Assembly: GCF_025751575.1 (NCBI RefSeq)
Contig: NZ_JAOWLA010000013.1
Coordinates: 1-64,000, forward strand
Source: Albidovulum sediminicola
GTDB taxonomy: Bacteria > Pseudomonadota > Alphaproteobacteria > Rhodobacterales > Rhodobacteraceae
Length of the DNA: 64,000 bases
Direction: 5' to 3'
Below, in pieces: positions 36,376 to 43,511 of this stretch. The notes beneath the pieces are model-generated. The model had not been told where the DNA came from. It saw only the letters and a list, made by a program, of their open reading frames with translations, and searched no databases. How positions within the stretch are numbered: position 1 is the stretch's first letter; every line of letters begins with the position of its first letter. The position numbers were made by a program, and so were the translations under genes.

Positions 36376-38730
36376 ATGAGCAGTTCCGACGATTTCGACG
36401 CCCTCGAAGGCGCTTCGCTGTCCGCCCGCGCCATGGCCGCGCGGCCCATGCCCTATCTGGAGGGCCTGAACCCCGCGCAGCGCGACGCGGTGGAGGCGTT
36501 GGAGGGGCCGGTCCTGATGCTGGCCGGTGCGGGGACGGGCAAGACGCGCGCGCTGACGGCGCGCATCGCCCATCTTTTGGCCTGCGGTCTCGCGCGCCCG
36601 AACGAGATCCTCGCCGTCACCTTCACCAACAAGGCGGCGCGCGAGATGAAAGAACGCGTCGGCCGCCTGACCGGCGGCACAGTCGAGGGGATGCCCTGGA
36701 TGGGCACCTTCCACTCGATCAGCGTCAAGATCCTGCGCCGCCATGCCGAACTGGTTGGGTTGAAGTCGAACTTCACGATCCTCGACACCGACGACCAGAT
36801 CCGGCTGTTGAAACAGGTCATCGCCGCCGCGAACATCGACGAAAAGCGCTGGCCCGCCCGCCAACTGGCCGGGTTCATCGACCATTGGAAGAACCGCGCC
36901 TGGGGCCCCGAGCAGGTCCCTTCGTCAGAGGCCTCGGCCTTCAACAACATGGGAACGGAGCTTTACGCCGCCTATCAGGCGCGCCTTCTGGCGCTCAACG
37001 CCTGCGATTTCGGAGACCTCCTCCTCCACGTCGTCACGATCTTCCAGAAGCACCCGGACGTGTTGGAGCAGTACCAGCGCTGGCTGCGCTATATCCTCGT
37101 GGACGAATATCAGGACACCAACGTCGCCCAGTATCTCTGGCTGCGCCTTTTGGCAGCGGGGCACAAGAACATCTGCTGCGTCGGCGACGACGACCAGTCG
37201 ATCTATGGCTGGCGCGGCGCCGAGGTGGGTAACATCCTGCGCTTCGAAAAGGATTTCCCGGGCGCCAAGGTCATCCGGCTGGAACAGAACTACCGCTCGA
37301 CCGAACATATCCTGGCCGCCGCCTCGGGGCTGATTTCAGCCAATGCCGGACGCCTGGGCAAGACCCTCTGGACCGAGATGACGGGGGGCGAGAAGGTCCG
37401 CCTGATCGGCCACTGGGACGGCGAGGAAGAGGCCCGCTGGATCGGTGAGGAGGCCGAGGCGCTGCAACGCGGCACCCGTGGCCTCGGCCCGTTCAGCCTC
37501 GACCGGCAGGCGATCCTCGTGCGCGCCTCCCACCAGATGCGCGCGTTCGAGGACCGGTTCCTGACCATCGGCCTTCCCTACCGGGTCATCGGCGGCCCGC
37601 GGTTCTACGAACGGCTCGAGATTCGCGACGCCATGGCCTATTTCCGCCTTGCCGTTTCGCCGGGCGACGACCTCGCCTTTGAGCGGATCGTGAACACCCC
37701 GAAACGCGGTCTGGGCGACAAGGCTCAGCAGGTCATCCAGCGCCAGGCGCGCGAAGACGGGGTCAGCCTGCTGGAAGGCGCGCGCTACGTCGTCGCCTCC
37801 GGCCAGATCGGCGGCAAGGGCGGCGCGCGGCTGAGGCTGCTGGTCGAACAGATCGACCGCTGGCACCGTCAGGTGCAGGCGCCAGACTGTGATCATATCC
37901 GCCTGGCCGAAACCATCCTTGACGATTCGGGCTACACGGAGATGTGGCAGAACGACAAGACGCCGGAGGCGCCAGGGCGGCTCGAAAACCTCAAGGAACT
38001 CGTGGGGGCGCTCAATAACTTCGAGAACCTTCAGGGATTCCTCGAACATGTCTCGCTGATCATGGACAACGAGAGCGAGGATGCCGAGGAAAAGATCACC
38101 ATCATGACGCTGCACGCGGCAAAGGGGTTGGAGTTCCCCGTGGTCTTTTTGCCAGGATGGGAAGAAGGCTTCTTGCCGTCGCAGAGGTCTATGGACGAAA
38201 GTGGCGTTCGCGGGCTCGAGGAAGAGCGGCGTCTTGCCTATGTTGGTATCACCCGGGCCGAAGAGATTTGCACGATCTCGTTCGTTGCGAACAGGCTATA
38301 CTTCGGCCGCTGGCAAAGCCAGCTTCCCTCCCGCTTCATAGATGAGCTTCCGGCCCGCCATGTGGAGGTGCTGACCCCGCCCGGCCTTTATGGCGGCGGA
38401 TTCGGCGCGGCGGCCCCGCGCGCCAGTGCGATGGAAGACCGCGCCACCCGCGCCGATGTCTACAATTCCCCCGGCTGGAAGCGCATGCAGGACCGGGTCG
38501 GGCAAAGGGGCCTCTCGCAGCCGCGTGAGCAGCGCCACCAGGTCATCGACCTCGACGCGGTGTCCGCCTTCACCGAAGGCGACCGGGTCTTCCACCAGAA
38601 GTTCGGCTACGGCACCGTGGAGGGAATCGAGGGCGACAAGCTCGAGGTCTCCTTCGACAAGGCGGGCGTGAAACATGTTGTGGCGAGCTTCGTGACAACC
38701 GCCGAATCCGCGGACGACATCCCGTTCTAA
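36376..38730 (+). CDS. uvrD: ATP-dependent DNA helicase UvrD/PcrA
   Basis: 784 residues, superfamily 1 helicase. Walker A AGAGTGKTRALTARI, motif II VDEYQDTN, motif III GDDDQSIYGWRGA, motif IV LEQNYRST, motif V TLHAAKGLEFPVVF, motif VI RRLAYVGITRAEE. The C-terminal Tudor-like domain GDRVFHQKFGYGTVEGIEGDKLEV can bind RNA polymerase. It unwinds DNA in nucleotide excision and mismatch repair. A LexA box lies upstream. Confidence 0.95.
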   Translation: MSSSDDFDALEGASLSARAMAARPMPYLEGLNPAQRDAVEALEGPVLMLAGAGTGKTRALTARIAHLLACGLARPNEILAVTFTNKAAREMKERVGRLTGGTVEGMPWMGTFHSISVKILRRHAELVGLKSNFTILDTDDQIRLLKQVIAAANIDEKRWPARQLAGFIDHWKNRAWGPEQVPSSEASAFNNMGTELYAAYQARLLALNACDFGDLLLHVVTIFQKHPDVLEQYQRWLRYILVDEYQDTNVAQYLWLRLLAAGHKNICCVGDDDQSIYGWRGAEVGNILRFEKDFPGAKVIRLEQNYRSTEHILAAASGLISANAGRLGKTLWTEMTGGEKVRLIGHWDGEEEARWIGEEAEALQRGTRGLGPFSLDRQAILVRASHQMRAFEDRFLTIGLPYRVIGGPRFYERLEIRDAMAYFRLAVSPGDDLAFERIVNTPKRGLGDKAQQVIQRQAREDGVSLLEGARYVVASGQIGGKGGARLRLLVEQIDRWHRQVQAPDCDHIRLAETILDDSGYTEMWQNDKTPEAPGRLENLKELVGALNNFENLQGFLEHVSLIMDNESEDAEEKITIMTLHAAKGLEFPVVFLPGWEEGFLPSQRSMDESGVRGLEEERRLAYVGITRAEEICTISFVANRLYFGRWQSQLPSRFIDELPARHVEVLTPPGLYGGGFGAAAPRASAMEDRATRADVYNSPGWKRMQDRVGQRGLSQPREQRHQVIDLDAVSAFTEGDRVFHQKFGYGTVEGIEGDKLEVSFDKAGVKHVVASFVTTAESADDIPF

Positions 38731-38902
38731 GCGCGCCGCGCGACCGCGCCGCTTCTTCATTGCCGGAAATACCCCCGCCGGATGCCTGCTGAGCCCGCGC
38801 GCCTTGGCGCGGGCGAGGGGAATGGCTTGGCCCGCCTTGCGGGCCGCCGCCCAGATCCCTGTCGGATGACCCCGAAAACACGGGGGACCCATAAAAGCAA
38901 AA

Positions 38903-38932
38903 CGGCGGCCCCCGGGAGGATGGGAGCCGCCG
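38903..38932 (-). terminator. Degenerate eighth CcsR hairpin acting as terminator
   Basis: Stem CGGCGGC/GCCGCCG (38903-38909 and 38926-38932) whose loop has CCCATCCTCCC instead of CCTCCTCCC. On the minus strand it is followed by GTTTTGCTTTT. It therefore looks like the last unit of the array turned into a rho-independent terminator. Confidence 0.65.
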
Positions 38933-39271
38933 CCTTGTCGCGAACCCCAGGGAGGAGGAAGGGGTTCTCGCGTCTGGGTGAAGGTCCGGTGGCAGCTCCG
39001 GGAGGAGGAGGAGCTGCCACCGTCTTCACAGCGCCGCCCCAGGGAGGAGGAGGGGGCGGGCGCATCACCTTGGGCCCATGCGGCCCGAATTCGGTCCGGC
39101 TTTGCGCCGGGGGTGGAAGTCGCGGCGGTGGCAGGGAGGAGGACGCCACCGCCGCGCTTCTTGACGGAACCTCCAGGGAGGAGGACGGAGGTTCCGCGTG
39201 TCTTGCGGCGGCATCAGGGAGGAGGAAGATGCCGCCGCTGGTCTCCGGGCCTGGGAGGAGGAGTGGCCCGG
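38903..39271 (-). ncRNA. CcsR/'cuckoo'-type sRNA array, seven to eight hairpins
   Basis: On the minus strand, directly after the DUF1127 stop codon, eight hairpins follow each other: 39245-39271, 39205-39238, 39165-39196, 39121-39156, 39031-39063, 38987-39022, 38940-38971 and 38903-38932. Stems differ in sequence (7-13 bp, several perfect), but seven loops share CCTCCTCCC, complementary to Shine-Dalgarno sequences. In Rhodobacter sphaeroides four such RNAs (CcsR1-4) are processed from the transcript of a DUF1127 gene and act in stress responses. A 57-nt spacer (39064-39120) holds one stem-loop without the motif, perhaps a decayed unit. Copy number here is twice that of R. sphaeroides. Confidence 0.85.
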
Positions 39272-39279
39272 GGAGTTCC

Positions 39280-39495
39280 TTATTGGCCGTAGGCCGCCTC
39301 GGTCGCGATCGCGTTGATCGACGCGCGGCTGATCCCCAGGTCGTAAAGATCGCGATCGCTCAGCGCGTTCAGCTCCTTCACGGTCTGGCGATAGACCTTG
39401 TAGCGGCCACGGGCGTCCTGCAGATTGCGCAGGAATGCGCCGATGCGCTCCGCAAGGCCAAGGTCCGTTCCGCTGATCACCGATACGTTTGCCAT
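39280..39495 (-). CDS. DUF1127 small protein (CcaF1-like)
   Basis: 71 residues. The C-terminal part has the DUF1127 pattern: RYKVYRQTVKELNALSDRDLYDLGISRASI. In R. sphaeroides the 71-residue homologue heading the CcsR operon is an RNA-binding protein called CcaF1 that affects CcsR maturation. Here it ends 8 nt before the first hairpin, so protein and sRNAs share one transcript. RBS: GGTGACGAA region upstream, weak. Confidence 0.87.
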   Translation of the reverse strand: MANVSVISGTDLGLAERIGAFLRNLQDARGRYKVYRQTVKELNALSDRDLYDLGISRASINAIATEAAYGQ

Positions 39496-39739
39496 TTCGT
39501 CACCTATTCGTCTCTGTCGGCGCCGTCAGTAGCGCTGTTGGGGCTAACATGCGCCTCATGCTGCAGCTGCACAATACCGCTTCGGATCAATGCCGCCATG
39601 CAGCAAATGCATAACGTATTCTGACGTATTTTCGGGCGTTTGCCTTGACGCAGCGTCATTTTTTTCGGCGGCCGGACCGTTGGGCCTTGCTCTTGTCATG
39701 CGGGCGTCACAACTGTGTCGCCAAACGAAGGAGCCGAAG

Positions 39740-40810
39740 ATGAGCCTGACCCGCGACGCCGTACTCGATGCCCTCAAGCGCGTGCTCCTGCCCGATGGAC
39801 GGGATGTCGTGACCGGCGACCTTGTTCGGGCGCTCACGATCGAAGGCGACCACATCCGCTTCGTGCTGGAGGCGCCGGACCCCGATGCGGCCCGGCAGAT
39901 GGAACCCGTCCGCCAGGCGGCCGAGGCGGCCGTGCGCGCGCTGCCGGGTGCGGCAGCCGTGTCGGCGGTGCTGACCGCCCATGGGCCAGCGCCCAAGGCC
40001 CCGGCGCCGAGCCTTAAGATCGGCGGCCACCCGACACCTCAGGCCGGTCCGCAGCCGGTCGCGGGCGTGAACCGGATCATCGCCGTCGCCTCGGGAAAGG
40101 GCGGCGTGGGGAAATCCACGCTGTCGGCGAACCTCGCCGTCGCGTTGGCGCGGCAGGGCCGCCGTGTTGGCCTTCTGGATGCCGATATCTATGGACCCTC
40201 GCAGCCCCGCATGATGGGCGTATCGAAGCGCCCCGCCTCGCCGGATGGCAAGACGATCATCCCCCTGACCGCCCACGGCGTGACCATGATGTCGATCGGC
40301 CTCATGCTGAAAGAGGATGAGGCGGTCGTGTGGCGGGGGCCGATGCTCATGGGTGCGTTGCAGCAAATGCTGGGGCAGGTCGCTTGGGGGGAGCTTGACG
40401 TGCTGATCGTCGATCTGCCGCCGGGAACCGGGGACGTGCAGCTGACGCTCTGCCAGCGCACGCATCTGACGGGCGCGATCGTTGTCTCCACACCGCAGGA
40501 CATCGCGCTTCTGGACGCGCGGCGCGCCATCGACATGTTCGGCAAGCTCAAGACCCCGATCCTGGGGCTGGTGGAGAACATGTCGACCTATGTCTGCCCT
40601 AACTGCGGGCACGAGGCGCATCTGTTCGGCCACGGCGGCGTCGCGGCCGAGGCGCAGAAGCTGGGCGTGCCGTTCCTGGGGGAAATCCCCTTGAACCTCG
40701 ACATTCGCTTGGCGGCTGACGCGGGAACGCCCGTGGCGGCGGGCGACGGCGCTGTCGCGGAAGCCTATGCGCGGCTTGCCCACCGGCTGGTCGCGGGCGG
40801 CATGGCCTGA
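39740..40810 (+). CDS. apbC: Iron-sulfur cluster carrier ATPase Mrp/ApbC
   Basis: 356 residues from the ATG at 39740 (AGGAG upstream); an open frame extending upstream has no homology. An N-terminal DUF59/MIP18-like domain (about 1-80) is followed by a P-loop ATPase: [18 protein letters not shown] (deviant Walker A), [16 protein letters not shown], and [14 protein letters not shown]. The cluster-binding CPNC motif is in [13 protein letters not shown]. It binds and transfers [4Fe-4S] clusters in the cytosol. Confidence 0.93.
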   Translation: MSLTRDAVLDALKRVLLPDGRDVVTGDLVRALTIEGDHIRFVLEAPDPDAARQMEPVRQAAEAAVRALPGAAAVSAVLTAHGPAPKAPAPSLKIGGHPTPQAGPQPVAGVNRIIAVASGKGGVGKSTLSANLAVALARQGRRVGLLDADIYGPSQPRMMGVSKRPASPDGKTIIPLTAHGVTMMSIGLMLKEDEAVVWRGPMLMGALQQMLGQVAWGELDVLIVDLPPGTGDVQLTLCQRTHLTGAIVVSTPQDIALLDARRAIDMFGKLKTPILGLVENMSTYVCPNCGHEAHLFGHGGVAAEAQKLGVPFLGEIPLNLDIRLAADAGTPVAAGDGAVAEAYARLAHRLVAGGMA

Positions 40811-41059
40811 TCCGCGTCGCGAGGGCCGCCGCAACAGGCTTTCCATCAGTGTGGCCCTGAGGGCCTCGGGGGCAGGCGCGTTGGCCCACCCGACGATGCG
40901 GCTATGGTCCTGGGCGGAAGGCTCAGGGTCTTGCGATACATGCCTGGGTTTCCCGCGGCCGCGCTGCCGATGAGGCCCGTTGCCAGCGACATCACAACCG
41001 CGTCGGCCGCCCAAGGGGGATTGGCCTTTCGGGATATTGCGGGAACACGCGCCCGGGGA

Positions 41060-41084
41060 TGGGAATTTCTGGGACGAGCTGGGC
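41060..41084 (+). promoter_or_regulatory. MraZ-box-like array 1 (TGGGN x3, period 10)
   Basis: TGGGA at 41060, TGGGA at 41070 and TGGGC at 41080, each separated by 5 nt. E. coli MraZ binds TGGGN repeats with 5-nt spacers upstream of its own gene. In-phase GGGA also occurs at 41031 and 41041. Confidence 0.6.
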
Positions 41085-41185
41085 TTCAGGCGCCCTGATC
41101 GCGGGCGAATCATGCGTTTTCTTAAAGCTTCAGCATGGTTTATTGAGGGCCTGACGCTTCTCAATGTCTCGGCGTGAAGATTTCT

Positions 41186-41200
41186 TGGGATTTTCTGGGA
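41186..41200 (+). promoter_or_regulatory. MraZ-box-like array 2 (TGGGA x2, period 10)
   Basis: TGGGA at 41186-41190 and at 41196-41200 with a 5-nt spacer, just upstream of the AT-rich island that holds the best -10-like sequence. This is where an autorepressor would interfere with RNA polymerase. Confidence 0.6.
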
Positions 41201-41354
41201 CTGCAATTTTTCTCGGCGTAATCTATATATAGTGGAAAAATTTGTGTTGAGCGCAATTTGTGCCGATGATCTGCCGTAATGCACTCGTTTTCCGTACTTT
41301 GTGGCGAGTTCGGTCGCGCCCTTCCTGGCTCCATCGCCACAGTTTTTTCTTGCT

Positions 41355-41379
41355 TCCCATGAATTCCCATGTCATCCCT
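41355..41379 (-). promoter_or_regulatory. MraZ-box-like array 3 (reverse strand, period 10)
   Basis: TCCCA at 41355, TCCCA at 41365 and TCCCT at 41375. On the minus strand this reads as three (T/A)GGGA repeats with 5-nt spacers, the same spacing as arrays 1 and 2 but in the opposite direction. Confidence 0.55.
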
Positions 41380-41536
41380 TAACTACAGATGAGGACGGGC
41401 TCTCAAGGGCATCAAGACCCAAAACGGCAGAAGTCAGGTTTCATACAGGCACCCGCTTTCATCGAACGACGAGATCCGGCGCTCATGCGAGCAGACATCC
41501 CCCCAGGTGGCAGGGCAGTCGGACAAACCCAGTGAT

Positions 41537-41594
41537 GGGAACGAGGGCGGCGGATCGGGCAGTGGCAGCAGCCCGATCCGCCGTTGTCGTTCCC
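41537..41594 (+). other. Large hairpin in the mraZ 5' leader
   Basis: An inverted repeat with an outer 8-bp arm pair (41537-41544 and 41587-41594), a 3-nt internal mismatch (two possible G-U), and an inner perfect 13-bp pair (41548-41560 and 41571-41583) around a 10-nt loop. It ends 70 nt before the mraZ start. A second stem, 41592-41598 with 41609-41615, would compete with the outer arm, so two alternative structures are possible. No T-run follows. Confidence 0.6.
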
Positions 41595-41664
41595 GGGGGC
41601 CGCAAACGCCCCGGGCACTGGCGGAACGGACTGGGGACGGGGACAGGTACGGGAGCGCGGGCCA

Positions 41665-42171
41665 GTGGCACGCAGGTTCAGAGGGTCGGATACGTTCAAG
41701 GTGGACGCGAAGGGTCGCGTTTCCATCCCGGCGCCCTTCCGCCGCGTGATCGAGGCCTCGGACCCCGACTGGAAAGAAGGTCTGCGTCCCAACATCGTCA
41801 TCGTCTATGGCCCCGACAATCAGGATTGGCTGGAGGTCTATTCTATGGAGGCCGTCCACGAGATGGACGAGCAGATCGCCCTGATGCAGCGCGGCTCGCC
41901 CGAACGCCTCATGGTCGAGGAGCGGATGTATGGCCAGTCGCTGGAAACCCAGATCGACGACGACGGCCGACTGACCATTCCCCAGAAGCTGCGCGAGAAG
42001 GTCGGCCTTTCGGGCGAGGCGTTCTTCATCTCCGCCGGCGACTATTTCCGCATCTGGAATCCCGGTGCCTATGAGGCGAAAGCCACGCGCCGCAGCCAGA
42101 AGCTCGCCGATCAGTATCCGGAGGACTTCGACCCCAGAAGCCTCCTTCCGCCCCTTCCGCAGAAGGGGTGA
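41665..42171 (+). CDS. mraZ: Transcriptional regulator MraZ
   Basis: 168 residues from the GTG at 41665. This start is chosen because family members begin at (M)ARRFRG; the frame stays open upstream but overlaps the leader hairpin. Two SpoVT/AbrB-like halves: FKVDAKGRVSIPAPFR and TQIDDDGRLTIPQKLREKVGL. MraZ is the DNA-binding autorepressor of the division and cell-wall cluster. TGGG arrays at 41060-41379 are likely targets. rsmH follows after 3 nt. Confidence 0.9.
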   Translation: MARRFRGSDTFKVDAKGRVSIPAPFRRVIEASDPDWKEGLRPNIVIVYGPDNQDWLEVYSMEAVHEMDEQIALMQRGSPERLMVEERMYGQSLETQIDDDGRLTIPQKLREKVGLSGEAFFISAGDYFRIWNPGAYEAKATRRSQKLADQYPEDFDPRSLLPPLPQKG

Positions 42172-42174
42172 CGC

Positions 42175-43161
42175 ATGGCCAATGCACCCTCGCCCGGCGA
42201 CGCCCCCCACACCCCCGTTCTGCTGCGGCCGCTGCTAAAGGCGGTCGCACCTGTCTCTGGGGTCTGGGTTGACGGCACCTTCGGTGCGGGCGGATATGCG
42301 CGCGGCCTGCTGGAGTCGGGCGCCGACAGGGTCATTGGCATCGACCGCGACCCGAGCGTGTTCGCGCTGGCGGCACCTTGGGCGGGCGCCTATGGCGACC
42401 GGCTGACGCTGGCGGAGGGCACGTTCTCCGACCTCGACGACATCGCGGGCGGGCCGGTCGATGGCGTTGTCCTCGATCTCGGCGTGTCCTCGATGCAGCT
42501 TGATCAGGCCGAACGCGGGTTTTCCTTCCAGAAGGACGGCCCCCTGGACATGCGGATGGCCGATACCGGGCCGACCGCCGCCGATCTTGTGAACAGCGCG
42601 ACCGAGGCGGAGATCGCGGACATTCTTTATCACTACGGAGAGGAACGCGCCTCCCGCCGGATCGCGCGGGCGATCGTGGCCGCGCGTCCCTTCGCCCGCA
42701 CACTGGAGCTTGTGGCGGTCATTGAACGCTGCCTGCCCCGCCCGAAGCCGGGCCAGAGCCACCCGGCCACGCGCAGCTTTCAGGCGCTCCGCATCGCTGT
42801 GAACGACGAATTCGGCCAATTGGTCAAAGGCTTGGAGGCGGCGGAGCGGGCGTTGCGGCCCGGCGGCAAGCTGGCCGTCGTCAGCTTCCATTCGCTTGAG
42901 GACCGCATCGTCAAGCGTTTCTTCCAGCAACGCTCCGGGGGCGAGGGGCAGGGCAGCCGATACGCCCCCGCGCGCGAAGCCAGGGCGCCTGCCTTCACGC
43001 TGCTTACCCGCCGGGCTATCGGTCCGGATGACGAGGAGCTGGCCGCCAACCCGCGTGCCCGTTCCGCCCTCTTGCGCGTCGGGATTCGCACCGACATCCC
43101 CGCCGAACCCGCCGACCGCACCGCGCTTGGCCTTCCGAAACCCGCGCTGATGGGGCTTTGA
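42175..43161 (+). CDS. rsmH: 16S rRNA m4C1402 methyltransferase RsmH (MraW)
   Basis: 328 residues. [13 protein letters not shown] at the N-terminus, SAM motif [36 protein letters not shown], and [13 protein letters not shown] near the end. It N4-methylates C1402 in the 30S decoding site. Usual length for the family. The stop overlaps the region just before the ftsL ATG. Confidence 0.95.
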   Translation: MANAPSPGDAPHTPVLLRPLLKAVAPVSGVWVDGTFGAGGYARGLLESGADRVIGIDRDPSVFALAAPWAGAYGDRLTLAEGTFSDLDDIAGGPVDGVVLDLGVSSMQLDQAERGFSFQKDGPLDMRMADTGPTAADLVNSATEAEIADILYHYGEERASRRIARAIVAARPFARTLELVAVIERCLPRPKPGQSHPATRSFQALRIAVNDEFGQLVKGLEAAERALRPGGKLAVVSFHSLEDRIVKRFFQQRSGGEGQGSRYAPAREARAPAFTLLTRRAIGPDDEELAANPRARSALLRVGIRTDIPAEPADRTALGLPKPALMGL

Positions 43162-43163
43162 CG

Positions 43164-43511
43164 ATGCGCAGCCTGCTTTACGTCCTGACCGCCTTCGCCG
43201 TGATGGGCCTCGCTTTCTGGGCCTATCACGAGAACTACCGCACGCAGGCAGAGCTGTCGGAGGCGCGCAAGCTTCAGTCCGAGATCGCGGACCTGCGTGA
43301 GCGTCTGGGCGTCCTGAAGGCCGAGTGGGCCTATCTGAACCGCCCCGACCGCCTGCGGGAACTGGCAGACATCAACTTCGCACGACTCGGGCTCCTGCCG
43401 ATGGAGCCGCGCCAGTTCGGTGACGCGCGCGAGGTGCCCTATCCGGGTCTTGCGCTGCTGCCGGTCAGCGACGCCGTGGACACCATCGCCATCACGGGGG
43501 ACAACCAGTGA
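43164..43511 (+). CDS. ftsL: Cell division protein FtsL
   Basis: 115 residues from the ATG at 43164. Bitopic: a short cytoplasmic N-terminus, one transmembrane helix (about 3-20) and a periplasmic coiled coil (RTQAELSEARKLQSEIADLRE region). Low sequence conservation is normal for FtsL; the position between rsmH and ftsI makes the call. It acts with FtsB and FtsQ to recruit and activate FtsWI at the septum. The stop overlaps the ftsI GTG. Confidence 0.85.
   Translation: MRSLLYVLTAFAVMGLAFWAYHENYRTQAELSEARKLQSEIADLRERLGVLKAEWAYLNRPDRLRELADINFARLGLLPMEPRQFGDAREVPYPGLALLPVSDAVDTIAITGDNQ

Larger units (their letters stand above)
40811..41664 (+). promoter_or_regulatory. Long non-coding leader and promoter region of the mraZ cluster
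   Basis: 854 nt without a convincing gene. The first about 200 nt are GC-rich and featureless. From 41031 on there are GGGA repeats at 10-nt steps, then an AT-rich island (about 41165-41260) that contains CTATATATAG (41223-41232), a possible -10. A minus-strand TGGG array is at 41355-41379 and a large hairpin at 41537-41594. No rnpB, tmRNA or riboswitch core was recognised here. Confidence 0.6.

Noticed and set aside
38793-38814. 8-bp inverted repeat after uvrD as terminator
   Set aside because: GC-rich stem with a 6-nt loop but no T-tract on the plus strand; left unannotated.
38903-39271. Regularly spaced repeats that could be taken for a CRISPR array
   Set aside because: The conserved part is only about 9-10 nt in hairpin loops, the stems differ and are self-complementary, spacing is uneven, and no cas gene is near; CcsR-type sRNA fits.
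40767-41177. Short plus-strand frames of 60-70 codons after apbC
   Set aside because: No RBS, biased composition and no recognisable domain; they overlap the MraZ-box region.
40811-41664. Possible rnpB or other housekeeping RNA in the gap before mraZ
   Set aside because: No conserved RNase P, tmRNA or SRP RNA core sequences were found.
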